Notes: generated by a model not told the origin, from the letters alone. DNA of 64,000 bases from Legionella cincinnatiensis (GCF_900452415.1 NZ_UGNX01000001.1:682001-746000); one strand, 5' to 3'; positions 48,803 through 58,898 are shown, numbered from the stretch's first letter. Numbers and translations: made by a program.

Positions 48803-49742
48803 CAAAGCAAAAACCTACATGCACTTGTGATTTAGAAGCATTTAACCAATCTGCTATAGAAATGACTTTTGCACCAGGAAGCTGAATTTTCTCTACAAGC
48901 AAAGCTTGGTCTCCAGTTGCAATCAGTAAGCCTTTTTTATCGATGCTGACTACTGTGCCAGGAGCTTGCCCAAATGGTGTCGCTATAACTTTGGCTTGGT
49001 GAATACGTAAGATCTCTTCACCAAAGAAGGTGTATGCTATAGGCCAAGGGTTGAAAGCGCGAATTTTGCGATCAATTTCTGTTGCGGTTTGTTGCCAATT
49101 AATACAAGCATCTTCTTTATTAATTTTACTGGCATAAGTGGCTAATTCTTCTTTTTGGATTTCTGGTTTTGCTGTATGGTTGGCTAATTCATTAAGTGTA
49201 TCCAATAAAGGTTGAGCGGCAATTTGTGCTAGCTTATCATGCAAACTGTTTGCAGTTTCTGTCGATGTTATAGGGCAAATTACTTTATGTAGCATTGCTC
49301 CGGTATCCAAACCCGCATCCATTTGCATGATGGTGACCCCAGTTTCTTGATCGCCATTCAAGATGGCTGATTGTATTGGGGAGGCACCTCGCCAGCGAGG
49401 TAATAAAGAAGCATGTACATTAATACAACCTAATCTTGGCGTTTCAAGAATTACTTTAGGAAGTATTAATCCATAAGCGATAACAATCATGATATCTGGT
49501 TTTAAAGCCGTTAACTCAGCAATTGCTTCAGGATTCTTAAAATTAATGGGTTGATAGACTGGGAGTTGATGTTTTAAAGCCCATTCTTTTACAGCAGAAG
49601 CGTGTAGCTTTCGGCCTCGACCCGCAGGGCGATCAGGTTGAGTATAAATCGCTTGGAGATTGTGGTTTGAATGCAACAATGCATCAAGACAAGGAATGCC
49701 GAATGCAGGTGTACCCGCAAAAACTATATTTAAGTGGCTCAT
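48789..49742 (-). CDS. fmt: Methionyl-tRNA formyltransferase
   Basis: 317 residues, normal length. Formylates initiator Met-tRNA with 10-formyl-[17 protein letters not shown] opening, catalytic [15 protein letters not shown] and [14 protein letters not shown]. The C-terminal OB-like domain has [12 protein letters not shown]. The start overlaps the def stop by four bases; def-fmt-rsmB is a standard translation-initiation operon. Confidence 0.97.
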   Translation of the reverse strand: MSHLNIVFAGTPAFGIPCLDALLHSNHNLQAIYTQPDRPAGRGRKLHASAVKEWALKHQLPVYQPINFKNPEAIAELTALKPDIMIVIAYGLILPKVILETPRLGCINVHASLLPRWRGASPIQSAILNGDQETGVTIMQMDAGLDTGAMLHKVICPITSTETANSLHDKLAQIAAQPLLDTLNELANHTAKPEIQKEELATYASKINKEDACINWQQTATEIDRKIRAFNPWPIAYTFFGEEILRIHQAKVIATPFGQAPGTVVSIDKKGLLIATGDQALLVEKIQLPGAKVISIADWLNASKSQVHVGFCFDEQE

Positions 49743-50251
49743 GATTTGCGTGTGTGTTGACGTTTAAATTTTTCTAATTTTTTTCGTGCCATGGCTTTTT
49801 TTAATGGCGAGAGCAAATCAACAAATAACTTACCATTCATGTGATCAATTTCATGTTGCAAGCATTCAGCGAGTAAGCCATCAGCTTGGATTTCAAAGGG
49901 GTTACCTGTTCTATCTAATGCTTTTACTGTAACTTTCTCAGCGCGAATCACTGTATCATAAGCGCCAGGGACAGAAAGACAGCCTTCTTCAAATTTTTTT
50001 TCCCCTTCAGATGCTATGATTTCAGGATTAATAATAACCAGTTGATTTTTTTTATCGCCGACAACATCGATGACAGATAATCTCAAACCAACACCAATTT
50101 GGGGGGCTGCAAGTCCTACACCACGAGCGGCATACATAGTCTCAAACATATCCTCAATTAAAGTTTGTAATTTATCATCAAAATGAACGACAGGTTTTGC
50201 AACCTCTCTTAATCGAGCGTCAGGTAAGTAAAGAATTGTATGAATGGCCAT
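49739..50251 (-). CDS. def: Peptide deformylase
   Basis: 170 residues. Removes the formyl group from nascent N-termini. All three motifs are present: [19 protein letters not shown] (metal Cys) and [11 protein letters not shown] (HExxH). First gene of the def-fmt-rsmB operon, divergent from dprA. Confidence 0.98.
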   Translation of the reverse strand: MAIHTILYLPDARLREVAKPVVHFDDKLQTLIEDMFETMYAARGVGLAAPQIGVGLRLSVIDVVGDKKNQLVIINPEIIASEGEKKFEEGCLSVPGAYDTVIRAEKVTVKALDRTGNPFEIQADGLLAECLQHEIDHMNGKLFVDLLSPLKKAMARKKLEKFKRQHTRKS

Positions 50252-50340
50252 TGTTTATCTGGTTCTCTGCATATAAAAATCATGTTATTATCCTTGATAT
50301 ATTGTAAGGCTGCAAGATATTCCAACAAAGGATTGACTCC

Positions 50341-50424
50341 ATGAGATTTGTTCTCTCGCTATTCTTTTTTTTCTTTTCTGCTTTAAATTATGCGTGCTGT
50401 TTATTTATTCAATTCGGTGACTAA
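50341..50424 (+). CDS. 27-codon leader-like open frame upstream of dprA, possible remnant
   Basis: MRFVLSLFFFFFSALNYACC followed by LFIQFGD and a stop at 50424, four bases before dprA. AAAGGA precedes the ATG. The product is essentially a signal peptide with nothing behind it. In pseudomonads a LysM-domain secreted protein (TsaP type) sits between def and dprA, so this may be the stump of such a gene after deletion. It could also be a leader peptide or chance. Confidence 0.4.
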   Translation: MRFVLSLFFFFFSALNYACCLFIQFGD

Positions 50425-50427
50425 TCC

Positions 50428-51501
50428 ATGAATAATTTACCCTTTTATCTTGCTTTAAACCGAATGGAAAAAGTTGGTCCACGTACTGTGGTAAAGTTGC
50501 ATAAGCGTTGGCCTGATCTACAACAAATGTTTCAGCTTACAGCAACGGAATTAGAACAAGCGGGAGTATCTAGCGCTTTAGCGCAAACCATAGCTGGTTT
50601 TGATTTCAGTTTGATCCAAATGGATTTAGATTGGTTTAAGGCTGCAGAGGATCATCATCTATTGACTTGGGATTCACCAGAATATCCCGCTTTATTAAAA
50701 GAAATTACCGATCCTCCTCTAGTTTTATATGCCAAAGGTCAACTTTCTTGTTTGCAGCAACCAAAGCTTGCTATAGTGGGGAGCCGTAATCCAACTGTAA
50801 CGGGAAGCGAAAATGCGCGAATGTTTGCAAAATCAATTGCAGCTTATGGTGTTACTATTGTAAGTGGCTTGGCTTTAGGGATTGATGCGCACGCTCATAT
50901 GGGATGTTTGGAGGCTGAAGGCCAGACAATCGCTGTCCTAGGAACAGGAATAGATTGTATTTATCCGCACCGGCATGTAACACTTTCCCAACATATTAGT
51001 CAAAATGGGCTTCTATTAAGCGAGTTTCCCTTAAAAAGTCCGCCAATCGCTGGACATTTCCCGAGAAGGAATCGTATAATAAGTGGTTTATCATTGTGCA
51101 CTTTGGTTGTTGAGTCAGCAGTAAAGAGTGGCTCATTAATCACAGCACGAATGGCCTTGGAACAAAATCGCGATGTTTTAGCGATCCCAGGCTCCATTCA
51201 TAATCCTATGGCTCGAGGGTGTCATTATCTGTTACAGCAAGGAGCTAAGTTAGTGACTTCAGTGGCTGATGTCCTCGAGGAGTTAATGATTGATTCAAAA
51301 GAGCAAACAACGAGTAAAGCGATTTTATCTCTTGCCAGTGAGAATAAAAACCTAGTAAAGTTCATTGGTTTTGAAATGACTACTGTTGATCAGATCATTT
51401 TACGTAGTGGATGCACCGTTGAGCAAGTGATTCGCGAGCTTGCAGAATTAGAATTGAGTGGGGCTGTTATATCTGTCCCCGGTGGCTATATGAGGTGTTA
51501 G
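50428..51501 (+). CDS. dprA: DNA processing protein DprA
   Basis: 357 residues. Loads RecA on incoming single-stranded DNA in natural transformation, which Legionella performs. N-terminal helix-hairpin-helix/SAM-like region, a Rossmann core (AIVGSRNPTVTGSENAR, IVSGLALGIDAHAHMG, IAVLGTGIDCIYPHRH, PRRNRIISGLS) and a C-terminal winged-helix domain. Followed three bases later by smg. Confidence 0.95.
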   Translation: MNNLPFYLALNRMEKVGPRTVVKLHKRWPDLQQMFQLTATELEQAGVSSALAQTIAGFDFSLIQMDLDWFKAAEDHHLLTWDSPEYPALLKEITDPPLVLYAKGQLSCLQQPKLAIVGSRNPTVTGSENARMFAKSIAAYGVTIVSGLALGIDAHAHMGCLEAEGQTIAVLGTGIDCIYPHRHVTLSQHISQNGLLLSEFPLKSPPIAGHFPRRNRIISGLSLCTLVVESAVKSGSLITARMALEQNRDVLAIPGSIHNPMARGCHYLLQQGAKLVTSVADVLEELMIDSKEQTTSKAILSLASENKNLVKFIGFEMTTVDQIILRSGCTVEQVIRELAELELSGAVISVPGGYMRC

Positions 51502-51504
51502 TAT

Positions 51505-51939
51505 ATGAAAGATAACTTATTTGAGATGTTGTTGAGTTTATTTGAAACAAGTCTTACGCAGCTACAAAAAAGCCATAAAACCGCTGATCAAGATGCAATC
51601 GAATCTAACGACGAAGAGAGTTTGGCTTCTGAAGAGCAGATGGTGCATTTGAAATCGCAACAACATACCTCAACTCGGGTATTTACCTATGATGAGCAAA
51701 TAAAGCTAACTAAGGCTAGTTATCAATTTCTTGTACGTATGAAATTATGGAACGTTCTTAATACAGAATCTTTTGAAATCATTATGAATCAATTACAATT
51801 TTCTGAATCTCGCATTGTGACTCTGCAAGAGACTAAATGGACGATAAGGAATGCGCTAGCTAATAGCCTAGATGAAGATCAATTGGCTTTTCTTGATTTA
51901 GTTCTTTATCAATCAGAAGATGAGTTGACATTACATTAA
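51505..51939 (+). CDS. smg: Smg family protein (DUF494)
   Basis: 144 residues. MKDNLFEMLLSLFETSL is the family start, and EIIMNQLQFSESR and LDLVLYQSED the conserved later parts. It is always found next to dprA and topA; the biochemical role is unknown. Residues 27-50 are acidic and variable. Confidence 0.9.
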   Translation: MKDNLFEMLLSLFETSLTQLQKSHKTADQDAIESNDEESLASEEQMVHLKSQQHTSTRVFTYDEQIKLTKASYQFLVRMKLWNVLNTESFEIIMNQLQFSESRIVTLQETKWTIRNALANSLDEDQLAFLDLVLYQSEDELTLH

Positions 51940-52071
51940 TATCATCTATTACCTATATTACGGGAAGATATTTTAAATAGTTCATTCTTTAGCGCCAATG
52001 TTCGCCTTTAATTCGCGGATTTTTGGCATTCTTGTGTTGAAATGGGGAAGAAGGATAAGGTTAACATTAAG

Positions 52072-54351
52072 ATGAGTAAACATTTAGTAGTTGTTGAATC
52101 ACCCGCTAAAGCAAAAACAATTCAAAAATATCTAGGTAATGATTATGAAGTCTTAGCCTCTTATGGACATGTGCGTGATTTACCTGCACGTAAAGGATCT
52201 GTGAACCCAGATAAACAGTTTGCCATGACTTATGTTCCTATTGAAAAGAATGCTCGTCATATTGAAACAATCGCAAAAACACTCAAAAAATCGGATTCCC
52301 TATTGCTTGCAACAGACCCTGACAGAGAGGGAGAAGCTATTTCTTGGCATATTTATGAATTGATGAAAGAAAAAAATCTTACTAAAGATAAGACCATTCA
52401 TCGGATTTTTTTTAATGAAATTACTAAATCAGCCATTCAAGATGCTCTAAACCATCCACGTACTATTTCTATGGATTTGGTGAATGCACAACAAGCACGA
52501 CGAGCATTAGATTATCTAGTAGGCTTTAATCTTTCTCCCTTACTTTGGAAGAAGGTCAGAAGAGGGCTTTCTGCTGGGCGAGTACAAAGTCCCGCTTTGC
52601 GTCTTATTGTGGAACGTGAAGAAGAAATCGAAAGTTTTGTTGCCCAAGAGTATTGGAAGATTTTGGCCCAATGTTTTCATGCAAACAGTGCATTTGAAGC
52701 GCGTTTAACCCATTATAAAAATGAAAAATTACAACAATTTACAATAGTCCAGCAAGAGCAAGCACAGCAAATTAAAGAGTTTTTGATTAACGAAGCTAAA
52801 GGTTTCTTGCTTGTTACGAATATTGAGAAAAAACAACGTAAACGTAAACCTTCTCCTCCATTTATTACGTCAACGTTACAACAAGAAGCTGCACGAAAAT
52901 TAGGTTTTACCGCTCGCAAGACAATGATGGTCGCCCAACAACTCTATGAAGGAATAGATATAGGAACAGGGACAGTCGGTCTTATCAGCTATATGCGTAC
53001 TGATTCAGTGAATTTGTCGGTAGAGGCTGTAGAAGAAATTCGCCAATTTATTACAGAACGTTTTGGAGCTGATAATTGTCCAACAAGTCCACGGATTTAT
53101 AAGACCAAATCTAAAAATGCGCAAGAAGCTCATGAGGCTATTAGACCCACATCTATTAAACGTGTGCCGGAAATGATGCAGGCGTCTCTAACTACGGATC
53201 AATATAAGCTCTATAATTTGATTTGGAAACGTACAATTGCGTGCCAAATGGCTGATGCTGTATTAGATACAGTTGCAGTAGACTTAAGTTGTGGTGAAGG
53301 TACTATTTTTCGTGCTAATGGTTCTACGGTTACATTTCCTGGATTTCTTTCAGTTTATGAAGAAGGGCGTGATGATACTAAAGACGACGAGAATGACGGT
53401 TCTTTATTACCAGTATTGGTCGTGGGTGAAAAAGTACAAGTACAGGATATATTGGCCAATCAACATTTCACTGAGCCACCGCCACGATATTCTGAAGCAA
53501 CTTTGGTTAAAGCATTAGAAGAGTATGATATAGGTCGTCCTTCAACTTATGCGACAATTATACATACTCTACAACAGCGAGAATATGTTGTTGTTGATAA
53601 AAAGCGGTTTTTTCCAACGGATGTAGGTCGTATTGTCAATCGTTTCTTGACAGGCTATTTTACACGTTATGTGGACTATAAGTTTACTGCAGAGCTTGAA
53701 GATACTCTTGATGCCGTATCTCGTGGCGAAAAAGAATGGATACCGGTTTTAGATGAGTTTTGGAAACCATTTGTACAACAAATTAAAACTACGGATGAAC
53801 AAGTACAACGTAAAGATGTGACCTCAGAGGTTTTGGATGAAAAATGTCCAAAATGTGATAAGCCTCTATCAATTAGACTTGGCAAACGTGGACGATTTAT
53901 TGGATGTACTGGTTATCCAGAATGTGATTATACTCAAGATATTGCCGGCCAGGAAAATGAAAAAAAAGAACCAGAAGTAATTGAGGGAAGAGTTTGTCCT
54001 GAATGTTCCAATCCTTTGCATATAAAAGTTGGACGTTATGGTCGTTTTATTGGTTGTAGTAATTACCCTCAATGTAAACACATGGAACCTATAGAAAAGC
54101 CTGCTGATACCGGTGTTGATTGTCCTAAATGCCATCAAGCAAAAATATTACAACGCAAATCAAGAAAAGGAAAAATTTTCTACTCATGCGGTAATTATCC
54201 TAAGTGTGATTATGCATTATGGAATGAACCAATTAATCAACCTTGTCCGAAATGTAACTGGCCTATTTTAACGGTTAAAGAAAGCAAAAAATTCGGTCGT
54301 CAAATTTTATGTCCGCAAGAGGGATGCGGTTATTCTACAAAGGAAGAGTAA
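52072..54351 (+). CDS. topA: DNA topoisomerase I
   Basis: 759 residues from ATG 52072, which gives the normal opening MSKHLVVVESPAKAKTIQKY; the frame is open from 52042. Relaxes negative supercoils. Toprim DPDREGEAI, catalytic tyrosine in LISYMRTDSVNLS and RPSTYATIIHTL are intact. The C-terminus has four C4 zinc-ribbon units beginning near CPKCDKPL, CPECSNPL, CPKCHQAK and CPKCNWPI. E. coli TopA (865) has three zinc ribbons plus two further ribbon-like domains that are not visible here. Confidence 0.97.
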   Translation: MSKHLVVVESPAKAKTIQKYLGNDYEVLASYGHVRDLPARKGSVNPDKQFAMTYVPIEKNARHIETIAKTLKKSDSLLLATDPDREGEAISWHIYELMKEKNLTKDKTIHRIFFNEITKSAIQDALNHPRTISMDLVNAQQARRALDYLVGFNLSPLLWKKVRRGLSAGRVQSPALRLIVEREEEIESFVAQEYWKILAQCFHANSAFEARLTHYKNEKLQQFTIVQQEQAQQIKEFLINEAKGFLLVTNIEKKQRKRKPSPPFITSTLQQEAARKLGFTARKTMMVAQQLYEGIDIGTGTVGLISYMRTDSVNLSVEAVEEIRQFITERFGADNCPTSPRIYKTKSKNAQEAHEAIRPTSIKRVPEMMQASLTTDQYKLYNLIWKRTIACQMADAVLDTVAVDLSCGEGTIFRANGSTVTFPGFLSVYEEGRDDTKDDENDGSLLPVLVVGEKVQVQDILANQHFTEPPPRYSEATLVKALEEYDIGRPSTYATIIHTLQQREYVVVDKKRFFPTDVGRIVNRFLTGYFTRYVDYKFTAELEDTLDAVSRGEKEWIPVLDEFWKPFVQQIKTTDEQVQRKDVTSEVLDEKCPKCDKPLSIRLGKRGRFIGCTGYPECDYTQDIAGQENEKKEPEVIEGRVCPECSNPLHIKVGRYGRFIGCSNYPQCKHMEPIEKPADTGVDCPKCHQAKILQRKSRKGKIFYSCGNYPKCDYALWNEPINQPCPKCNWPILTVKESKKFGRQILCPQEGCGYSTKEE

Positions 54352-54364
54352 AAACGGATAACGT

Positions 54365-54389
54365 CGTAAAAGGCATAATGCCTTTTACG
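54365..54389 (+). terminator. topA terminator-like hairpin
   Basis: CGTAAAAGGCAT (54365-54376) and ATGCCTTTTACG (54378-54389) form a perfect palindrome around one base, 13 bases after the topA stop. No strong T-run follows, so termination efficiency is uncertain. The hairpin may also serve the converging lipoprotein remnant. Confidence 0.65.
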
Positions 54390-54403
54390 GCGAACACAAG
54401 TGA

Positions 54404-54567
54404 TTAATACCAATCAATAGTGGTTGCTGTAACGTCAACCGCTGGATAGGAATAAACTGCTACAGGTTGAACAGTAGGCACAACTTGTCTGTATTCGACT
54501 ACATCAGTTGAGTAATAGCATCCCGACATTAATACAGCACTAATTATTAGGATAATCCATTTCATTA
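54404..54567 (-). pseudogene. Small lipoprotein gene broken by a 2-base duplication
   Basis: From ATG 54567 (AAGGGG upstream) the frame reads MKWIILIISVLY and stops. Removing one GT of the GTGT at 54539-54542 restores MKWIILIISAVLMSGC, a perfect lipoprotein signal, continuing YYSTDVVEYRQVVPTVQPVA and on to the stop at 54404 (53 residues). The frameshift therefore separates signal peptide and mature part. The remaining ATG in the second frame lacks a signal. A recent inactivation, a phase-variable tract or a sequencing error are all possible. Confidence 0.6.
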
Positions 54568-54778
54568 TAACGCCCCTTTCTTGGATACTTATAAAAATTG
54601 TACATTATTTGATCAATTATGGCCAATTTTGAGGCTCATATTGGTATCCATGCTTACAGAGCTCGGCATAAAGAAGTTAAATAATGTTTTATGATTACAA
54701 TAACTCATTCTTCCTGTTCATTTTGAATCGGTATATACTCATCATCTTCTTAGAAAATAACTCAAACAGGATGTAGCG

Positions 54779-57016
54779 ATGTTAGACAGGGCTATTGTAG
54801 TTGATGAGCGGTTTGTAAGTCGGATCCAGCAAGCAGACTTTCCAAAATCCAAAAGTACGATGGATCCGGAAACGGCGGAATTGGATAAGAAAACTGCTAT
54901 TGACCTCTTTGATTCGCAAATCAAATCGCGTCTGCTTGATTTGATTGCCAGGCAACTGAAAGAAAAGGGTTTATCTTTTTATACTATTGGAAGTAGCGGG
55001 CATGAAGGCAATGCGGTATGGGGGCAGGTTTTTCGCGCAGAGGACATGGCTTTTTTGCATTACCGAAGTGGCGCATTTTATTTACAGCGCGCCAAAAAAT
55101 TTCCAGGCACTGATGGTGTGAGGGATATTTTGTTGTCTTTGGTTGCTGCAGCGACGGATCCAATATCAGGGGGCCGCCATAAAGTATTTGGTAGTGTTCC
55201 TTTAAATATTCCGCCACAAACATCGACTATTGCTTCTCATCTGCCTAAAGCCTTAGGGGCAGCAATATCCATTACCCGAGCAAAAGAATTAAAAATTCCT
55301 AGTAATTTAAATTCGGATTCAGTCATTCTTTGTTCTTTTGGCGATGCATCTACGAATCATGCTTCTGCACAAGCTACCCTGAATGCTTGCTCCTGGATGG
55401 CACAGCAAAATTATCCTTTACCCATAGTTTTTATTTGTGAGGATAATGGAATAGGAATTTCTGTCTCTACTCCTCATGATTGGATAGAGCGCTCTATTTG
55501 TGCACGTCCTGGATTGCATTATCTGACTTGTGATGGATTAAATATTGCTGATGCTTATGCCGCGGCTCAGGAAGCGGAGTATTTAGCTCGAATAAAAAAA
55601 CAACCTGTTTTCTTGCATATGCGTTGTATTCGTTTATTAGGACATGCTGGTTCTGATATTGAATCTCAATATTGCACTCAAGAAGAAATTGAAGCTAGAG
55701 AAGCAGATGATCCTTTGCTTCATACCGCAGGGCTGCTTTATGAAGAGGGTTGGATGAGCATTCAAGATATGCTCAGTCTTTACCAAAGCAATAAAGATTT
55801 AATCGAAGCCAAAGCCGTAGAAGCGATTAGACAGCCTAAGCTTTCTAGTGCAGATGAAGTAATGTCTTCATTGATTCCGAGGGTATCTCCAAAACAGACT
55901 TATTCTCTTCCGAGCGAAGACCAGCGCGTAAACGTTTTTGCCAATGCGTTTTCGCAATTAACTCAAAAGCGTAATTTATGCCAACAGATTAATTTTGCGC
56001 TGACAGATTTAATGCTGCAATATCCCAATATGTTGGTGTTTGGTGAAGACGTTGGTAAGAAAGGAGGTGTTTATCGCGTGACTGCGGATTTGCAAGCACG
56101 GTTTGGGCGGCGTCGAGTGTTTGATACTCTTTTGGATGAGACAACTATCTTAGGTACTGCTATAGGTTTAGCTCATAATGGATTTATCCCTATCCCAGAA
56201 ATCCAATTTTTAGCCTATTTACATAATGCAGAAGACCAACTGCGTGGCGAGGCATCTACCTTATCCTTTTTTTCCAGTGGTCAGTACCAAAATCCCATGG
56301 TTGTACGTATTGCTTCATTAGCTTATCAAAAAGGATTTGGTGGTCATTTTCATAATGATAACTCTATTGCTGTATTACGTGATTTGCCAGGTGTCATTGT
56401 CGCTTGTCCATCCAATGGCCCAGATGCTGCAAAAATGTTGCGTACTTGTATGCGTTTGGCTTATGAGCAAGGGCGAGTTGTTGTGTTTTTAGAACCTATT
56501 GCTTTGTATATGACTAAAGATTTACATGTCCCTGGTGATAACGGATGGTTATTTCACTATCCGGCCCCTGATGTTGAGATCCCGTTGGGTGAAGTGGGTA
56601 TTTATGGTGAAGGAACAACTGTCATTTTGACTTATGCTAATGGTTATTATTTATCACGACAAGCAGCACAAGTACTGCAGGAAGAACATAAAATTTCAGT
56701 GAAAGTTGTGGATTTACGTTGGCTTAATCCCTTACCAAGCGATGCTATTTTAAGAGAAATAGCCAAGGCAAAACAGGTGTTAATTGTGGATGAAGGTAGA
56801 AGAAGTGGTTCTGTTAGCGAAGGGTTAATGTCTTTGCTCTTGGAAGAAGCTTCATCCAGCTTAAAAATCAAACGAATTACGGGTAAAGATTGCTTTATTC
56901 CTTTGGGTAATGCATGGCAGTATTTATTACCCAGTAAAGAAAGTATTATTGACGCTGTAATTGCGTTAGAGTCAGATAAAAGGGAGAAAGAGAGTGGACG
57001 ACTTGTTGTTTCTTGA
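54779..57016 (+). CDS. 2-oxoacid dehydrogenase E1 component, fused alpha and beta subunits
   Basis: 745 residues. Residues 1-380 are an E1-alpha: TIGSSGHEGNAV, YRSGAFYLQRAKK and the ThDP site from CSFGDASTNHASAQATLN to ICEDNGIGISVSTP. Residues 390-745 are an E1-beta: VFGEDVGKKGGVYRVTADL, FDTLLDETTILGTAIGLA, and KQVLIVDEGRRSGS. Such fusions occur in branched-chain or pyruvate-type enzymes. The usual GDG of the ThDP motif is GDA. The overlap of 23 bases with glutaryl-CoA dehydrogenase hints at 2-oxoadipate as substrate (lysine or tryptophan breakdown), but this is inference. E2 and E3 genes are not nearby. Confidence 0.82.
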   Translation: MLDRAIVVDERFVSRIQQADFPKSKSTMDPETAELDKKTAIDLFDSQIKSRLLDLIARQLKEKGLSFYTIGSSGHEGNAVWGQVFRAEDMAFLHYRSGAFYLQRAKKFPGTDGVRDILLSLVAAATDPISGGRHKVFGSVPLNIPPQTSTIASHLPKALGAAISITRAKELKIPSNLNSDSVILCSFGDASTNHASAQATLNACSWMAQQNYPLPIVFICEDNGIGISVSTPHDWIERSICARPGLHYLTCDGLNIADAYAAAQEAEYLARIKKQPVFLHMRCIRLLGHAGSDIESQYCTQEEIEAREADDPLLHTAGLLYEEGWMSIQDMLSLYQSNKDLIEAKAVEAIRQPKLSSADEVMSSLIPRVSPKQTYSLPSEDQRVNVFANAFSQLTQKRNLCQQINFALTDLMLQYPNMLVFGEDVGKKGGVYRVTADLQARFGRRRVFDTLLDETTILGTAIGLAHNGFIPIPEIQFLAYLHNAEDQLRGEASTLSFFSSGQYQNPMVVRIASLAYQKGFGGHFHNDNSIAVLRDLPGVIVACPSNGPDAAKMLRTCMRLAYEQGRVVVFLEPIALYMTKDLHVPGDNGWLFHYPAPDVEIPLGEVGIYGEGTTVILTYANGYYLSRQAAQVLQEEHKISVKVVDLRWLNPLPSDAILREIAKAKQVLIVDEGRRSGSVSEGLMSLLLEEASSSLKIKRITGKDCFIPLGNAWQYLLPSKESIIDAVIALESDKREKESGRLVVS

Positions 57017-58151
57017 TGAACAATTGAATGATGACGAGCGTATGATACGTGATAGCGTAGCGCGTTTTGTCAGCAATGATGTAATGCCTTTGATGGCTGA
57101 CTCCTTTGAACATGCTCAATTTCCACGTGAGTTGATTCGAAAGTCTGCTGAATTAGGTTTACTAGGTTTAACTTTACCTGCAGAATATGGGGGAGCAGAG
57201 GCATCTTATGTTGCTTATGGTTTAGTGTGCCAAGAATTAGAAAAAGGGGATAGTGGTCTACGTAGCTTTGTTTCTGTACAAAGTTCTTTATGTATGTTTC
57301 CTATTTTTCGGTATGGTAGCGAAGAACAAAAAGTACGTTTTTTACCAGGAATGGCTACCGGCGAGATTATTGGATGCTTTGGTTTGACTGAACCTGATTT
57401 TGGCTCTGATCCATCAGGCATGAGAACAACAGCGAAAAAAGTCGATGGAGGTTGGTGTTTGAATGGTGCCAAAATGTGGATAACCAATTCACCAATTGCT
57501 GATATTGCTATTGTTTGGGCAAAAACAGATGAAGGCATACGCGGTTTTATTGTGGATACTAAATCCCAAGGTTTAAGTCGCCCTGAAATTAAACTAAAAA
57601 TGTCGTTACGTGCTTCAATCACCGGAGAATTAGTATTCGATAATGTTTTTGTTCCTGATGAAAATTATCTTCCCGGTAGTGATAAAGGTATAGGTGCTCC
57701 TTTAAGTTGCTTAAGCCAGGCACGATATGGTATTGCTTGGGGAGCTATGGGAGCAGCTATGGCTTGTTTCGATATTACCCGCGATTATTTACTGGAGCGC
57801 AAGCAATTTAATAAGCCGTTAGCTTCTTTTCAACTCATTCAAAAAGATTTAGCGGATATGTATACTGAAATTATTAAAGCACAGTGCCTTAATTTACAAG
57901 TGGGACGAATAAAAGATCATCATCGCGAAAATCCTATAATGATTTCTCTTGCTAAAGGTAATGCTTGTCGCGAGGCATTGAAAATTGCACGAAAATGCAG
58001 GAATCTATTAGGGGCAAATGGAATCAGCCTGGAATATCATGTAATTCGCCATATGCTTAATTTAGAATCAGTCTTTACCTACGAGGGCACAGACAATGTT
58101 CATACTCTTGTATTAGGAAAACATATTACAGGAATTAATGCTTTTGTTTAA
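56994..58151 (+). CDS. gcdH: Glutaryl-CoA dehydrogenase-like acyl-CoA dehydrogenase
   Basis: 385 residues from GTG 56994, which lies inside the previous gene; GGGAGAAAGAGA is upstream. An FAD enzyme: FGLTEPDFGSDPSGMRT, KMWITNSPIADI, KMSLRASITGELVFDNVFVP and the catalytic Glu in FTYEGTDNVHTLVLG. KMSLRAS-x-TG is the glutaryl-CoA dehydrogenase form, which makes crotonyl-CoA with loss of CO2. Translational overlap shows joint expression with the E1 fusion. Confidence 0.9.
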   Translation: MDDLLFLDEQLNDDERMIRDSVARFVSNDVMPLMADSFEHAQFPRELIRKSAELGLLGLTLPAEYGGAEASYVAYGLVCQELEKGDSGLRSFVSVQSSLCMFPIFRYGSEEQKVRFLPGMATGEIIGCFGLTEPDFGSDPSGMRTTAKKVDGGWCLNGAKMWITNSPIADIAIVWAKTDEGIRGFIVDTKSQGLSRPEIKLKMSLRASITGELVFDNVFVPDENYLPGSDKGIGAPLSCLSQARYGIAWGAMGAAMACFDITRDYLLERKQFNKPLASFQLIQKDLADMYTEIIKAQCLNLQVGRIKDHHRENPIMISLAKGNACREALKIARKCRNLLGANGISLEYHVIRHMLNLESVFTYEGTDNVHTLVLGKHITGINAFV

Positions 58152-58452
58152 TGAAGCAAAATGTGATTAAAGAGTATTAATAATATTTACTCAATGGAGA
58201 AAGGTGTAAGCCTGCTCCACGCTACCATTAAGTTAGAGTGATTGTTATTTCCATTAGATGGATCCATTAACAAAGTCGGCATGATGCTGCATTAAAAATG
58301 GATTCCCTCGAGAATGACTTCTGCTTCATGGTAGCGCATCATTTTGGCAAGATGAATGAATTTGACGAGTATTGCTAGTGATTTGGTAGAATTTACTTCA
58401 TAGGGAGTGTGTGAAGTAACGGCGGGTTTGTCGGCAACTTACAGGAGTATCT
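58152..58452. other. 301-base intergenic region between gcdH and a secreted-protein gene
   Basis: No convincing gene, RNA or repeat is seen. The last 60 bases should hold the promoter and leader of the gene at 58453, whose ribosome binding site is CAGGAGTATCT. CTACCATTAAGTTAGAG (about 58222) has a passing likeness to the dispersed repeat's end but no partner. Confidence 0.5.
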
Positions 58453-58836
58453 ATGTTTAAAATGATTTTAAGACGTTCTTTAATTTGCAATTTAATCCTA
58501 TTTAGCATGAATGCTCAGTCCGAGCTAAGTAAAGAATTTTTAGCCAATCAATGTCATCAGTTATCCCATGTCATTATTTCGACTTCGGAAAAACAGAATA
58601 GAAAGCAATGCATTGATAAACTTTATAGTGCATCAATACAAGTAAATACAGCAGCAGTTTTGATTATGAGCGATGAGCCGAATTCAGCAAAAGGGATGTT
58701 AAATAATGCAGTAGCTGATTTGCAATATGCGGAATTACTCAGCTGTAACCAATACATTCAAATCGTGCATTCAAAATTTGAAGCGCAGAATATTAAAGCA
58801 TTAGTAATGACAAAAGATTTTCTAAGTTTAAAATAA
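58453..58836 (+). CDS. Small secreted hypothetical protein
   Basis: 127 residues. Residues 1-23 form a signal peptide (MILRRSLICNLILFSMNAQS region). The mature part is helical with three cysteines (ANQCHQL, RKQCIDK, LLSCNQY) and no recognised domain. A good ribosome binding site, GGAG, is present. It lies 62 bases upstream of the outer membrane protein gene and may be in the same unit. Confidence 0.65.
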   Translation: MFKMILRRSLICNLILFSMNAQSELSKEFLANQCHQLSHVIISTSEKQNRKQCIDKLYSASIQVNTAAVLIMSDEPNSAKGMLNNAVADLQYAELLSCNQYIQIVHSKFEAQNIKALVMTKDFLSLK

Positions 58837-58898
58837 ACTAATTGTAATTATTGTTTAAAATGAGTAAGTTAATGAAGAAAATAAATAAGGAGTGAAAT

